A DNA stretch of 64,000 nucleotides from Hypholoma sublateritium FD-334 SS-4 (GCA_000827495.1 KN817599.1:107976-171975), one strand, 5' to 3'. Positions 47,086-57,984 are shown, numbered from the stretch's first letter. The notes: a model not told the origin generated them from the letters alone. Made by a program: numbers and translations.

Positions 47086-49935
47086 TCACTTCCTCCAGAT
47101 GATCCGCATCGACATCGTCACAATCTCCGAGATCACGCCGACGATCACCTCATACACGCTGTTCCAAGTCGTGTTCTCCTCGCCCGTGCCCGCAGGGCGC
47201 GAGCCTGCCCCGCTCTGCGGCCTCGGCGGGTACGGATCCGCACGCGGAGTCCGTTTCGGCGCCGACGGCCCGCCCGGTGCCCTGGAAAGCCCGGAAGGAA
47301 GGACGTGAGCGAACCACGCCCACGGACGGCCGTGCCACATGCATGCGTACCTCCCAGCAGCCTGCGCGCGCGCGCCGCTATCCGTGCTCACGTCCCTGCT
47401 GCGCGCGACGCCCCCGTACCCGCTCGCGCCGGCGCCGACACCGGCGCCTGCCGCGCGCGCGGGGCTCGCGGACTCGTCGCTCTCCTCCTGCGCGAGAGGG
47501 TGGTAGAGCACCGCCGACGCCGCGGCCCAGACGTTTCCCAGCAGCTTCGTGTCACTGTGGGCGGCGGGCGGCGGTAGCGTGGGTGCGCGCAGCGCGCGGA
47601 GGGGCGTGGTGATGGTGCTCAGGGTTGGCGGCGTCAGTGTAGCACGCGAAGGCACGCCCGGAAGGACGCTCGGCGCGGGAGTGGCAGGGGAAGATGCTGG
47701 TTCGGCGCTGACTACGGGCTGCGTGACCACAACTGGAGCGGCGACGGCGATCGCACTTGTGAGATCCACAGTTGGCGGGTGGACGATGCCGGCGGGTGCT
47801 ACCGTCTCGCTCTGAGCTGCTATAACCAGGGCGTTTGCCACCTCGATTGCGTGTCGTTCGTCCACGCGCACATGCACCAGTTCCGGTGCGTCTGCGCCCT
47901 TATGCTCCACAGGCTCACTTGCCGCCCATGGGTTCGTTCCGGACAGCCCATACTCGTGAGCCTCAGCCACGAGCTTATCGCGCGCCGAATTCTCCGTCGC
48001 GTGCTCCACGACCACCTGCGAGTCAACGATGGTCCACGGCTCATCCGCGTTGCGCTGCGTCAGCGGCGGGTCGGCGAAAGGGTCCTCGTCTGGGCTGAGG
48101 GCCGGTTGCTCCGCCCCCACCTTGTCAGATTCCGTGGAGATGTGCGCGGAATCGGACAGTGGCTCCTCGACCAAGACTCCAGAGAACGTGGGGTCCGGGA
48201 GGATAGCCGGGGCGAGAGCGGGGGGTGTCGATGCGGCGGGGTGGAGATCGGCAGTAGCAGCTTCCGGGGCGAGAGCTGCGACGTCGATGGCGATATCAGT
48301 AGTGGAATGGACATCGGCCTCCACGGAGGCAGCATCGTCAAAGGGGCTCGTCGCTCGCTCTTGGGCGAGCTGTGCGGCGGGCTCCGTAGTGTGAGCGTCG
48401 ATGACGGGTGACAGATCTTCCGCAGGGTGAATACTGTCCTCGAAAGGACTCGCCGAACGCTCTGCAGGCTCCTCAACTACCGGTGTGAGAGGCTCGGCGA
48501 CGATAGCCTTCGGCTCCTCTACGTAATTGGACAGGGCCGCGTCCGCGAGTGGGCTTGTCGACCGCTCGTGAACTATGGCATCTATCACCAACGGCTCCAC
48601 AGGAGCTTCTTCCGCATATTCGGAAGAATCGACATCGGCGAAGGGACTGACGAGTTGTTCGTGTGAAGAGGAGTCAGACTCTGCGGGCTCAGCAACTGGT
48701 TCAGCGATCTCGGGCGAGGTCTCGTCCGCGAAAGGGCTGACGGGGCGCTCGTGTTCAGCATCCTCGATACTCATCGACGAAGGCTCCTCGACGAGTTCTT
48801 GCGAGACACTATCGGCGAATGGGCTTTCCGGGCGCTCGCTTGCATCGGCTTCGGCCACGAACGGCTCAGGGGCACGCGGCTCCGGCGTGTCGTCGACGGC
48901 GGCGGATTCAGATGGGCGTTCCACGTCCTGGAGCGGGCTCGCTGCGCGCGCTTGGTCCAAGATCAGGTCGTCTGTACTCTCATCCACGTGAGTGGTAGAT
49001 GCTTCCACCTCCTCCGTCGGACTGTCAGCGAGCACATCCACCTCATGCGCCAGAGCAGAAGGCGCGCGGAGAACCGCAGGGACCGCGTCTCGGGCTTTAT
49101 ATGAAGGCGGGGGAGTTTGCGGCACGGCTTCCTCCTTCGCCGCAGTGACAGGGCGCGCGGTGCTGAGTAGCGAGGACGAGCGGCGCACCGCGCCGCCCAC
49201 CCTCGACGTCCATTTAGTCTTGGGCTTCGCACCGGCGGCATCGGCTGGCGGTGCAGGGCTTGGCGGCGGCACCGGTTTGGAGGCTTTGACTGCCTTCATC
49301 GGGGCGGGCGGCGGAGAAGGAGCTTTCGTTGCCTTCCCGCTGGACGGCGTCGCGGGCTTGCGAGACGCTTCGGGCGGGGATGTCGACTTGGGCGTTGGAG
49401 AGATTGACTTGCGCGCGGGGACAGGTACAGCGTCGCTCTCCTTCGCGGCAGAGGCCGCGGTCGGGCGTGCCAGGCTGAGCATGGACGGAGAGCGGCGCGC
49501 CGCAGCGCCGAGTTTCGACGCCCATTTGGGGCCCTTGCCGTTGGGCTCGGTGGAGGGGGTGCTGGGGCGGGACGATATGGCCACGCTGTCCCGGGAGGCC
49601 GTTGTTTGGATGGAGGCGGTATCGCTATCGCGCTCCTTTGCTGCAGACGCCGCGGTAGGGCGAGAGAGGTTGACGACGGACGGAGTACGCTTTGCCGCTG
49701 CACCTAGTTTGGACGCCCATTTAGGCCCAGATTTTGAAGAGGTAGCATCTGCGGTGGGAGGTGGGGAGGCTGTGGCTGTGGTGTCGCGCGTGAGTGTTTT
49801 GCTGAGGGGGGTATCCTTCTCCGGTGCGGTGGACTGCTGGCGGCCAAGAAGTGACGGAGAACGGACTGGGATACCCATGCGCGAAACCCACTTCGTCCCT
49901 GCCTTGGGTTTGGCTGCGGGAGACGGGCTACTCAT
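47086..49935 (-). CDS. Long disordered protein with two kinds of internal repeat, hydrophobic C-terminus
   Basis: Exons: complement(47086..47281, 47351..49935), 926 aa. The 69-nt intron is a multiple of three, so an unspliced 949-aa form is also open. No family is recognised. The N-terminal third carries four copies of a GxKWxS[KR]xG box (Trp16, 73, 138, 242), each followed by a basic RxSPSxL-like phrase and, in three, RPxxA(A)xAAKE. The middle carries six SPFxD boxes (SPFADS, SPFADE, SPFADV, SPLADA, SPFEDS, SPFDDA) about 25-35 residues apart in an acidic background. The basic N-part and acidic middle suggest intramolecular or lipid contacts. A TTxSTITTPLRALRAP segment follows, and the last 25 residues are amphipathic-hydrophobic (VYEVIVGVISEIVTMSMRII), perhaps a membrane tail. 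ATG 49935 is the first in frame. Antisense frames up to 321 codons are GC-driven shadows. Confidence 0.78.
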   Translation of the reverse strand: MSSPSPAAKPKAGTKWVSRMGIPVRSPSLLGRQQSTAPEKDTPLSKTLTRDTTATASPPPTADATSSKSGPKWASKLGAAAKRTPSVVNLSRPTAASAAKERDSDTASIQTTASRDSVAISSRPSTPSTEPNGKGPKWASKLGAAARRSPSMLSLARPTAASAAKESDAVPVPARKSISPTPKSTSPPEASRKPATPSSGKATKAPSPPPAPMKAVKASKPVPPPSPAPPADAAGAKPKTKWTSRVGGAVRRSSSLLSTARPVTAAKEEAVPQTPPPSYKARDAVPAVLRAPSALAHEVDVLADSPTEEVEASTTHVDESTDDLILDQARAASPLQDVERPSESAAVDDTPEPRAPEPFVAEADASERPESPFADSVSQELVEEPSSMSIEDAEHERPVSPFADETSPEIAEPVAEPAESDSSSHEQLVSPFADVDSSEYAEEAPVEPLVIDAIVHERSTSPLADAALSNYVEEPKAIVAEPLTPVVEEPAERSASPFEDSIHPAEDLSPVIDAHTTEPAAQLAQERATSPFDDAASVEADVHSTTDIAIDVAALAPEAATADLHPAASTPPALAPAILPDPTFSGVLVEEPLSDSAHISTESDKVGAEQPALSPDEDPFADPPLTQRNADEPWTIVDSQVVVEHATENSARDKLVAEAHEYGLSGTNPWAASEPVEHKGADAPELVHVRVDERHAIEVANALVIAAQSETVAPAGIVHPPTVDLTSAIAVAAPVVVTQPVVSAEPASSPATPAPSVLPGVPSRATLTPPTLSTITTPLRALRAPTLPPPAAHSDTKLLGNVWAAASAVLYHPLAQEESDESASPARAAGAGVGAGASGYGGVARSRDVSTDSGARAQAAGRYACMWHGRPWAWFAHVLPSGLSRAPGGPSAPKRTPRADPYPPRPQSGAGSRPAGTGEENTTWNSVYEVIVGVISEIVTMSMRIIWRK

Positions 49936-51095
49936 AATTGTAGAGGCGAGGGAGTGAGTATATGAAACGGCGGGTTATGTTGTGCGGAAAGTCTGCCTGC
50001 AGTGGTTTGAACGAGAACGAGTTGGCGCGAGAGGTATTCATTATGAAGGCCATGCCAGGAGGATGCGTCGAGGCGGTCATGATACAGGGTGGTGAGATGT
50101 AAAAAGATAAAACGCCTCGTTGCGAACACGCGCTGTCCGTTCTCCCGCCGCGTGACTGTGGCGCCGCGCTGCGCAGGACACAGCATCCCTAACCAGACTG
50201 TTAGTATTGGGATTTTTCATGCTCAGAGCGTCATAAACCTGTGCGCGAAATGAAGGGTCAGGCCACGGCCAAGTGATACAAGCGGCATTGGCGAACACTA
50301 CACACCTTTAGGTTTGAACGATCCAGAATTTAGACCCCAAACACACCACAGCATGCGCCCATTTCTGTGAAAGACGATTCGACAGACAAATCGATATCAA
50401 GCTCTGTTTCCTGGGCCGTCCATGTGATAAAGAGATCTGACGCTGGGCAGCTGCAAGGAAGTTTACGTTATCGGTGGAGTAACCCACATGTCAGAAGAAC
50501 GCACACCGGTATGGTCTGTCTCTGGCTTCAGCGGCTTCAGCTTGTCACCATTATTGCTCCTATTCGTGGAGGAGGTGGACGAGGTTTCGAACAATGCACA
50601 CATGTCACGATAATGAGCTACAATGAGCTATTTGCCCATCCTCGGCGAGACGGTAAGCAACGGCCTGTATATAAACGCCAGTAAGTGACACAGATAAGGT
50701 ATAATTAAGCAAATTAGTCGCCTTTTTGCAGTGATAACCGCGGACACAATGCCGAACGCACCTGTTGGTAGGCTGTGCATCCGACCGAGCCCGGCCCAAT
50801 TGTCTAGAGCGTACAGAAACTGAGAAATTGAAATTTCAGGCGTTATAGTGATGTTCTCGCACAGTCGCATGAGAATATGATTAATAGTGGTGTAAAACAA
50901 GACGAAGTCAAGAAATCTTGAGTTGTTGCCAGGTTCTGCCGGAGTAGGCCGGAGTGAGAGCGTACAAGGCGCCGCATTCGGAAGCGGTCACATGATCGCG
51001 TTCTGGGTACCGGGTAACGCCGGCGACAGCGCTGCGGCCTGCCTTTCGACGACCAAATTCTACCTTCGCTATATCGCTACCTTTTTAGTAGAACA
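49936..51095. other. Intergenic, no gene recognised
   Basis: The stretch holds the repeat-protein promoter and sequence upstream of the truncated FunK1-3. A polypyrimidine-AG (acceptor-like) lies at 51081-51088, just before FunK1-3 similarity begins, but no N-terminal kinase exon was found upstream. Confidence 0.5.
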
Positions 51096-52420
51096 TTGGA
51101 TCCTCTGAATCTGTATCTCAACAAGCCGGGGATCGACCTCATCTGTCTTTGCTACAAATTTCCTTTGACTGACGAACTAGTCTTTGGGATACTAAAGAAC
51201 ATTCTGTCTCGCTACCGAGGAATCAACGGCCGCGGTACTTTGGTCGCTGTTGTCAACAAAGGCGTTATCGGTCATTCCCTCTCAGACACGGACCATGCTT
51301 GGAAGCTAAGCTGGCAGGAGTGTACTCGCGAGGGGAACACCATCAGCAAAATCCGTGCCACTACTCCCGGGCAGTGCGATCAGCTTCCTGAACCCGTCTT
51401 CCATACCAGACTCGGAATTGCAGCAACCGACGTTAAGCTTTCCAGAACCCGCATGCGGGAAATACTTACGAATGAAGGGCGTACGGACAAAGCGCTTGAC
51501 CTGGACGAACGTGGCCCTCATGTCTTGGACACGAATCGTTTGCAAAAGCTCTGGGACGCAGCTTCTGTGGATGAATTCAAGCAAATCTTCCTCGACTGTC
51601 TTGAATGTGAGTGAACAAATTCATCGCTGCAGTTGCAACAAATTACTCATGTATAATAATAGCCCACTACCATGCTTGGAATTCAGGAAAGGTTCTCCAT
51701 CGCGATATTAGCGAGAACAATCTGATGTTCTATCGACCTGGCGTAGCAGAGTCAGACCAACTTGATACAAGTGATACGAATCCGGATCGCAAGGGCAAAG
51801 AGAAGGTTGAAAGCACTCCACCTCGGGGTGTCCTCATCGATTTTGACATGTCATCAGAGTTGGGGCCAGATGGGAACATTCGACTCAACACCAAACCCCA
51901 CCACCATATAACTGGCACTCTTCCTTTCATGGCTCGTGATCTTCTTTCGCAGGCTTGCAACTCAGGTGTACAATATGAAGCAAACGTACCAGGCGCTGCT
52001 AACTATCATTTCTATCGTTATGACCTGGAATCCTTCTACTATGTGCTGATATGGGCAGCTGTCACCTATAAGCTCCCTAGACGTGCTCGCAAAACTCACG
52101 GCGCGAAGAAGAAGAATCCTCTGGGAAATTGGCTAAGCCCCGATCCCGAAACAGTTTATGTCTCCAAAGTCCTCCTTTATACTGGGCCCTTATTCGCATC
52201 CCTCGATGGCAGTGTGTCAAAGGGGTGGAAAGGTCTATGGAATGAGTGGGTCAAGCCCTTACAGTTGATGTTTGGAGAAGGGCTTAGTGCTGCCGATGCT
52301 GCCCTCCGACACGGCGACGCCAACTTCGATATGGCCACGTGTAATGGCCTCATCACCTTCGAAAGGTTTATGGACACAATCAAACAAACACCTCGTGGAT
52401 TAAATCCTGCCCATGTTTAA
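51096..52420 (+). pseudogene. FunK1-3: 5'-truncated fungal-type kinase with intact catalytic motifs
   Basis: Similarity runs over 51096..51606 and 51663..52420, joined by a 56-nt GTGAGT-AG intron at the family position. Compared with FunK1-2, the first 280 or so residues are missing and about 18 more are lost near the break (between LDP and KPGIDL). No in-frame ATG lies at the start of similarity, only one much further in. The remaining part is open and well kept: FGILKNILS (ATP-site Lys), WKLSWQECT, HRDISENNLMF, IDFDMSSELG, TLPFMARDLL and YRYDLESFYYVLIWAA. All catalytic residues are therefore present but the start is not. It is either a truncated relic or a gene whose 5' exon was not found; a fusion with a foreign first exon is possible through the acceptor at 51087. 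I favour truncation. Confidence 0.7.
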
Positions 52421-53499
52421 TGCCGACTTGCTCACTTCACTTTCATTAGATCATTTCAATGTCGGAAGTCGGATTATTATCTCAAATTTTGTTTTTCTAT
52501 ACTTTGATTTGTAAAGATTCAATATATTGTAGAAATCTTATCACAAAGTATTTCATTCAGTATGTCGAGCACTAGTGGGATCCATCAATAGCCCTGTGGC
52601 CTCGATCATCCTCGAGACCCGGAGATTTTGGCGTCATGGATTGAATAAGTCCGTGCTCTCGCTCTCAGTGCCAACATGATGGCGGGGCTGAACGATTGCA
52701 TCAAATCGACTGCAGCACCCATAGATCCCAAACGACAATGAAAACATTAGTACTCTTCCCATAAGGCTGGCGAGCGTATGTCGGGTTTACATGTGTAAGT
52801 TGACGCAAACGACGGGCGAGATAGAGAAGGCCGTTTGGCTATATAGATTTTGATAGTGCATGCGGGGGGCAAGCAGACCAGCCAGGCATATACGAACAAC
52901 CGACGGGTAACAGGCAAGAAACTAGATGGCCGATTGGCGCGAGCGGGTCGGAGGTCGACGCAAACGTCGGGCGAGCAGCAGATCAAGAACCTGAGAAGGC
53001 GGGTTTTCATCAAGGCAGGATGCAGGCTGCAGCGGGCGAGCGGGGGTCGACCGGACTGGAGAAGTGTTAGCCGATGCCATTGGTGGCGGGAAAGCACGAG
53101 AAAATGGGACAGGTGCATGAGCAGGCTGAGTTTAATCGACGCAAACTGCAGTTGGAGAGCGTAGGCCACAAGCGGATTGGCAAGTGGATTAACGAAGTCA
53201 CAATCAGCGGGAATGAGGCACGGAAAACGGGTCAGGAACCTGAGCAGGCGGATTTTCACAAGATTTTCATCGAGGCGTATTGCAGGAGTGGGAGGGGTTA
53301 CGTAATGCAGTGCATCCTTGACGACCTCAACAAATTCCAACCAAGGCCTTGTCCGAACTTCCACAACCTTTTTTGCCATCTGGAGCGCACTGAACGTTAT
53401 CATAAGTAGTTCCTTTTCCAACAACAGGCATCTTTCTCCTACTCGTCAATCAGTAGCTCTGTATCCGCCTTTCCCCAAAGTTAAATTAGCAATATCGCC
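52421..53499. repeat. Spacer between FunK1-3 and FunK1-4 with degenerate repeats
   Basis: The phrase GACGCAAAC recurs at about 52802, 52957 and 53138. A longer phrase, AACCTGAG(a/c)AGGCGG followed by TTTTCA, occurs at about 52988 and 53237, with a weaker version near 53115. The copies are diverged and spacing varies (155-250 bp). A 225-codon minus frame overlaps it and repeats LLRFL phrases, probably only reflecting the DNA repeat. Confidence 0.55.
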
Positions 53500-54852
53500 G
53501 TGCGTTGTATTTTCTTTGATTTTAACACCCCAGAGGGCGTCAAACACCTTGCACTTTCGCATTTTCCTGTCAGTCAGTGCAATAGTATGAAACGACCTGG
53601 ATCTGATCCCTTTCTTTACCGGTTCACCTCTCCACCCAGTGGTCATGCCACCACAGCTGAACATAGTGCCCCTGTCGATAGGCCGGGGATAGACTTGAGG
53701 AAGGTGTGCTACAAGTATCCAGGAGTTGACAAACAAGTTGTAGTGACGAAGGAACTTTTGTCTCGCTTTCGAGGAACCAGCGGTCGTGGCACCATGGTCC
53801 TTATTGTCAACACAGGCGTTAGTGCTAGTTCCCTCAGACACCGACTGTGCCTTGAAGCCTGGTAGGTAGGAGCTTACGCGCACTCATGAAGTGGATATCA
53901 TCACCAGGATCCGCGCCTCTATTTCCGGGTGGTGCGATCCCCTCCCTGGTCCGCAATTTCATACCAGAATCGCAACAGACAACATTGCGCATATAGACAA
54001 AGCTCTCAAACTCAACGATTGTGATATCCGTGTTTTTATCACCAAGCGTTTCGAGAAGATCTGGAGCGTAAGGTCCGTGGATGAATTCAAGCGTGTCTTC
54101 CTTGACTATCTTGAATGTGAGTAAACGCTTTCACCGCTTCAGTTGCATCGAGCTGCTCAGGAATAATAGGTCACTACCATGCATGGAACACCGCAAAAAA
54201 TCTTCATCGCAACATCAGCGAAAATAACTTGATGATCTACCCACCTGATATAGCATTGGACTTGAAAGATGCGGGTTCGGGGAAGGTCCAAACCGCTCCA
54301 TCTCGTGGCGTCCTCAATGATTTAGAGTTATCAGAGTTAGAACCAGACGAGAACATTCAACGGAGCGTCAAATCTCACCACCATGCCGGCACTTTTCCTT
54401 TCATGGCTCGTGATCTTCTTGCCCGAGCACGATACAAAACAAATGGACCAGCTAACTGCCACCTCTATCGGCGATATGACCTGGAATCATTCTACTATAT
54501 GCTAATCTGGGCAGCTCTCACCTATACGACCCAGGGTCGCTCTTGCAAAGCACCGACAGGGTCGAAGAAAAACCCTCTCAAAGAATGGCTCAGTCCCGAT
54601 CCTAAAACAGTTTACTATTCTAAACTGATACTTCAAGGCAACGATTTCAACAGGCTCGGTGGCAAGGTGTCGAGAGAGTGGGTAGGTTTGTGGGAGGATT
54701 GGGTTGAGCCTTTGAACAGAATGTTCTCAAAAGGTCTCTTTGCCGCCGATCAAGCTCCCCGTAATGCTGACGCCAACTTCGATACTGCCACTTGCGATGG
54801 CCTCATCACTTTTGAAAGGTTCATGGACGTAATCCAAGAAACACCTCGCTAA
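53500..54852 (+). pseudogene. FunK1-4: truncated, frameshifted fungal-type kinase pseudogene
   Basis: Similarity starts in the N-lobe (FDFNTPEGVKHLA matching FDFTTPEGIVNLG of FunK1-2), without a start codon or the first 260 residues. Blocks: 53500 to about 53830 in one frame, about 53835 to 54116 in another, then 54170..54852 after a GTGAGT-AG intron at the family position. Near 53833 it has CCCTCAG where FunK1-3 has CCCTCTCAG, a two-base loss that shifts the frame; a TAG at 53867-53869 follows. The catalytic loop reads HRNISENNLMI (Asp replaced by Asn) and the DFG-like site reads NDLELSE. The C-terminal part is otherwise well kept (TFPFMARDLL, YDLESFYYMLIWAA), so the decay is recent. The last exon could still be translated from an internal ATG, but no active kinase is possible. 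Confidence 0.85.
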
Positions 54853-55358
54853 TTTACTCGCTTCTATTAGATCTTTATACTCTCGGAACTCTGGTTGATA
54901 TCTCGCATATGTATTATGCCTCTATACTTTCTGTAAAGGTTTCGCCCACGTATTGAAAAGTTGACGCACTGGAATATATCACGGGCTATCCCGGGCACCG
55001 CTGACTTCCAGTCTATGCGCAGAAATCCTTGGAGCTTGAGGGCGTGTTATCCTCGCTTCCGTCCTTGGGACCATCCGTCTTGGCGTGAACATTTTAAAAC
55101 TGATAAAGTCTGGGAATTGCGGGTTTGGGGATATCAGAGGGTGCTTCTGGGTTCGAGATTAGGCAGGGCTGAGAAGGTACATTCTCCGAATCGATTTTGA
55201 TAGGATATATTTTACAAGAGAGCGATACGACAACATGGGTGCAAAGATAGCAGGAGTAGAGCATAATGATTTGGAGAGCATATAATACAATTGTGCATGC
55301 CGAGGGAGATATGAGATTGGCGGCCTGAATCCGTCCTCAAGGCCATGTGATGTTCATA
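54853..55358. other. Convergent 3' ends, no gene
   Basis: This 506-bp stretch lies between the end of FunK1-4 (plus) and the metacaspase stop (minus). It holds a GC-balanced plus frame at 54961-55200 with no family match and AT-rich flanks. Confidence 0.5.
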
Positions 55359-57984
55359 TTACGGGCTGAACGTTAGGGACATATCCTGTTTGACACGGTT
55401 AGTTTCATTGAATACTTGATCAGATATTATCTGCCCACGTACTAATGGATAATGGGATGATATCTGCAAAGCCGCTGAAATCAGCTCTGAACGCCAAGAT
55501 GGGGAGGTAGAGAATATATAAAAATATGCACCTGGGGGTTTTGAAAATTATGCATTTCGGCTGGGTGAATTTCAAACTCTTTGTGCGTTTCCTTATATCT
55601 TGCGGCATCTTTCTTGTACGCACGCGCTTTTGTATGTAACCCCGTATACATTCCATGAATAGCGTGGCTTAGAAATAAAGTGAAATTAGTCTACAAAGAG
55701 GATGTTAGATATTATTTTACACCAACCTGACATCGGTCAAGAGTTTTTTGTAAGTCGGATTAGGGTTCTTCTCTGAAGGAAATTGACAGACAGCTTAAAA
55801 TATAGATAAGCGCCTATACGCACTCAGGATCTTTATGAGATGCTAATGCAAGAAGTTTCAGTGAAATGAATCGACGGAAACGTCCCACAATCCTTACTTG
55901 TGTCATAGAGTTTCCTTTGCCGTCCTCCCATGTCATCTGGGCATCTTTCGAGGAAGAGAGACATATCTATTACGTCTAAAATCAGATACCAGCTGAATGG
56001 TACGAGTTAAATGAGCACTCACTACTTTTGCAGTGAGCCTACCCGAGTCATCCATTCTAAAATGACCATTACCGCGACAGAAACCGTCACAGAACATAGG
56101 CTCAGGTGACATCACTTGAGCTCGTCGGAGGTCCTTATTGGAAAGATCGCCATAAATGATATCGCTTTCGAAGGCTGAATTTTCTCCATGTGCGTTGACA
56201 GGAGGTTCGGAGCCATTGCTTTCCATAGTGGTATCCAGAGTAGACCTGATCGATTTCATCATATCAACTGCAGCGCCGGACGGAGCGTCAGGCCTTGAGA
56301 GTTTCTCGAGAAATTTTACCGCATCAAATACGGAAAGTTGCTCACATGCTACTTTTCGCCCTTCAGGAATAGGTTAGAGGCAGACATGCAAAGAAGTCAT
56401 TTCGTGACACACTGATTATTTCCCAGTGGCTCCGGGTGCGCCGCGTCCCCTTGTTACACCAAGGCACCCAGACCCTATTGCAACGATGGTGGAACAAGTC
56501 TGAGAATGTGTCTTGAAATTTATATAACCTCTTTGAGAATAGATAGCGCCGCACCAAGGAGTGTACCCGAGTGGCAACAATCGAAGAAAGCCTTCAATAA
56601 GAACGAATGTTAACGACTAGAATGCAAAGGCTACGCTGAGTTGACGCTGAGATACTTACATTCAGAGATGATCCGATAGGTAGATCGTCAACAAGTCTTT
56701 TCCGAAGTTCCTGCAATGCATCGCTTAATAATCTATGCAGTACAATCACCTAGTATGCGGCATCTCACATTGTCCTTAATTTTGTCTCCGTCAGACGTGA
56801 TGATAACTGAATAGACCGATGATGAGAACGGAGTATCGAAAGTAAACGAATAAACAAACAACGTACATTCATCTTTTTCATCCTCCTCAGGGTGCACATC
56901 GTCGGGGTCGGAATCCTCTTGTCCTCCGTGGCCGGCGACTAATCGCAATCAGATTTGATAATGCAGGGACGATATGCGCCAAACCTACAAAGGAAGAACA
57001 GCTTATCTCCTGCACACACATCCCGGGTAAGGTCGCCAATCGCTGACAGATGGAACGGCGCAATAAACGTTTGGAATGAGCCCAAAGAAAGTCAGAGTAT
57101 CTACTTACAATGACATCCTTGGTGGGCTGTACGTGGCCTAGCTCGTCGTTGTCGATGAGGACAGTGATATCATCGGCATCATAGTGGTAAACCTCTTGAA
57201 AGATAACACCGAGATTGAGTACCTTCTCAGACAGCAAACTCCAGAGGGAAGAAACAAAAAACATACTTATTAATAGTTTACGCATGCCTTCAACGTCTCG
57301 GTGCGCTCCTACCACATCCTTCTTCTTCCTTTTCTTGGTCGAATTGCTACCTCTTGGCGTGCCGCCCGCGTCCATCACACCGGAAACCAATTCTTCTGCC
57401 GGCTCCTTTGGCGTTGGTGAGTTGGGTTCGCGTATTTTTTGGACGCCTATCAAAAGAGCCTTTCGTTTAGGAGTACGTCTACCCGTAGAAATATTTGAGC
57501 CGCCCGAGGTATTTGTATGCCGCATATGAGAGTAGGTAGTCGCCACCCGCGGTTCAGCATCTCCCGCATCTTTGACCGACACAGCGTCCGCCGATCCTTC
57601 GCTAGCCAGCTCCGGGAGCTCGGTTGCCATCTGTTTGGGGCTTTCGGTGAGTACGTACGGCTCCTGCGCCAGCGCAGATGCAGCTGAATCGCCTGTAAAC
57701 GAGCGAGATGGGAGATCTTGTAAGCACTGCATGGGGAGAACAGCCCCGCCGTCCTCTCTAACGGCGCCGAGATCGGTGTAGCTCCTCTCCGGCGCCGGAG
57801 AAGGAATTACGACCCATGCAGCTTTGAAAGACGACGAGGAGCGACGTCTAGACGATCGGCGGTGCACAGTACCGCCCGCCTCCGACTCTGCCTGGTAACT
57901 CAACAGCGACGAAGATTTCCGACCTGCGAGCAGGACAAAATCCAGCCTTCCCGTAGACCTACGTGTAGAGGAGACGCGACTCAT
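55359..57984 (-). CDS. Metacaspase-like cysteine protease (C14 caspase fold) with long N-terminal extension
   Basis: Exons: complement(55359..55463, 55532..55667, 55727..55772, 55824..55842, 55898..55966, 56023..56360, 56413..56511, 56555..56591, 56660..56710, 56769..56806, 56867..56938, 56989..57042, 57105..57194, 57267..57984); 623 aa in 14 exons. Metacaspases cleave after Arg/Lys and act in stress, protein clearance and death. Residues 1-172 are Ser-rich and disordered. The domain begins KRKALLIGV; then VEGMRKLLI, DADDITVLID and PTKDVIV lead to AGHGGQ with catalytic His291 and FFDCCHSGT with catalytic Cys347. HCNRVWVPWCNKGTRRT, MSPEPMFCDGFCR and SKDAQMTWEDGKG match agaric metacaspases. NPNPTYKKLLTDV and FQNPQISSHYPL follow. 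Both catalytic residues are present. One exon is only 19 nt. A Glu/Asp-rich DPDDVHPEEDEKDE insert follows the His. ATG 57984 is the first in frame. Confidence 0.9.

Noticed and set aside
48992..49957. Plus-strand frame of 321 codons opposite the repeat protein
   Set aside because: It is a GC-driven shadow of the minus-strand gene; its composition (Gly/Ala/Arg) mirrors the complement of Ser/Pro/Ala codons.
52747..53424. Minus-strand frame of 225 codons with repeated LLRFL phrases
   Set aside because: The repetition follows the DNA repeats in the spacer; no start context, no introns and no family match.
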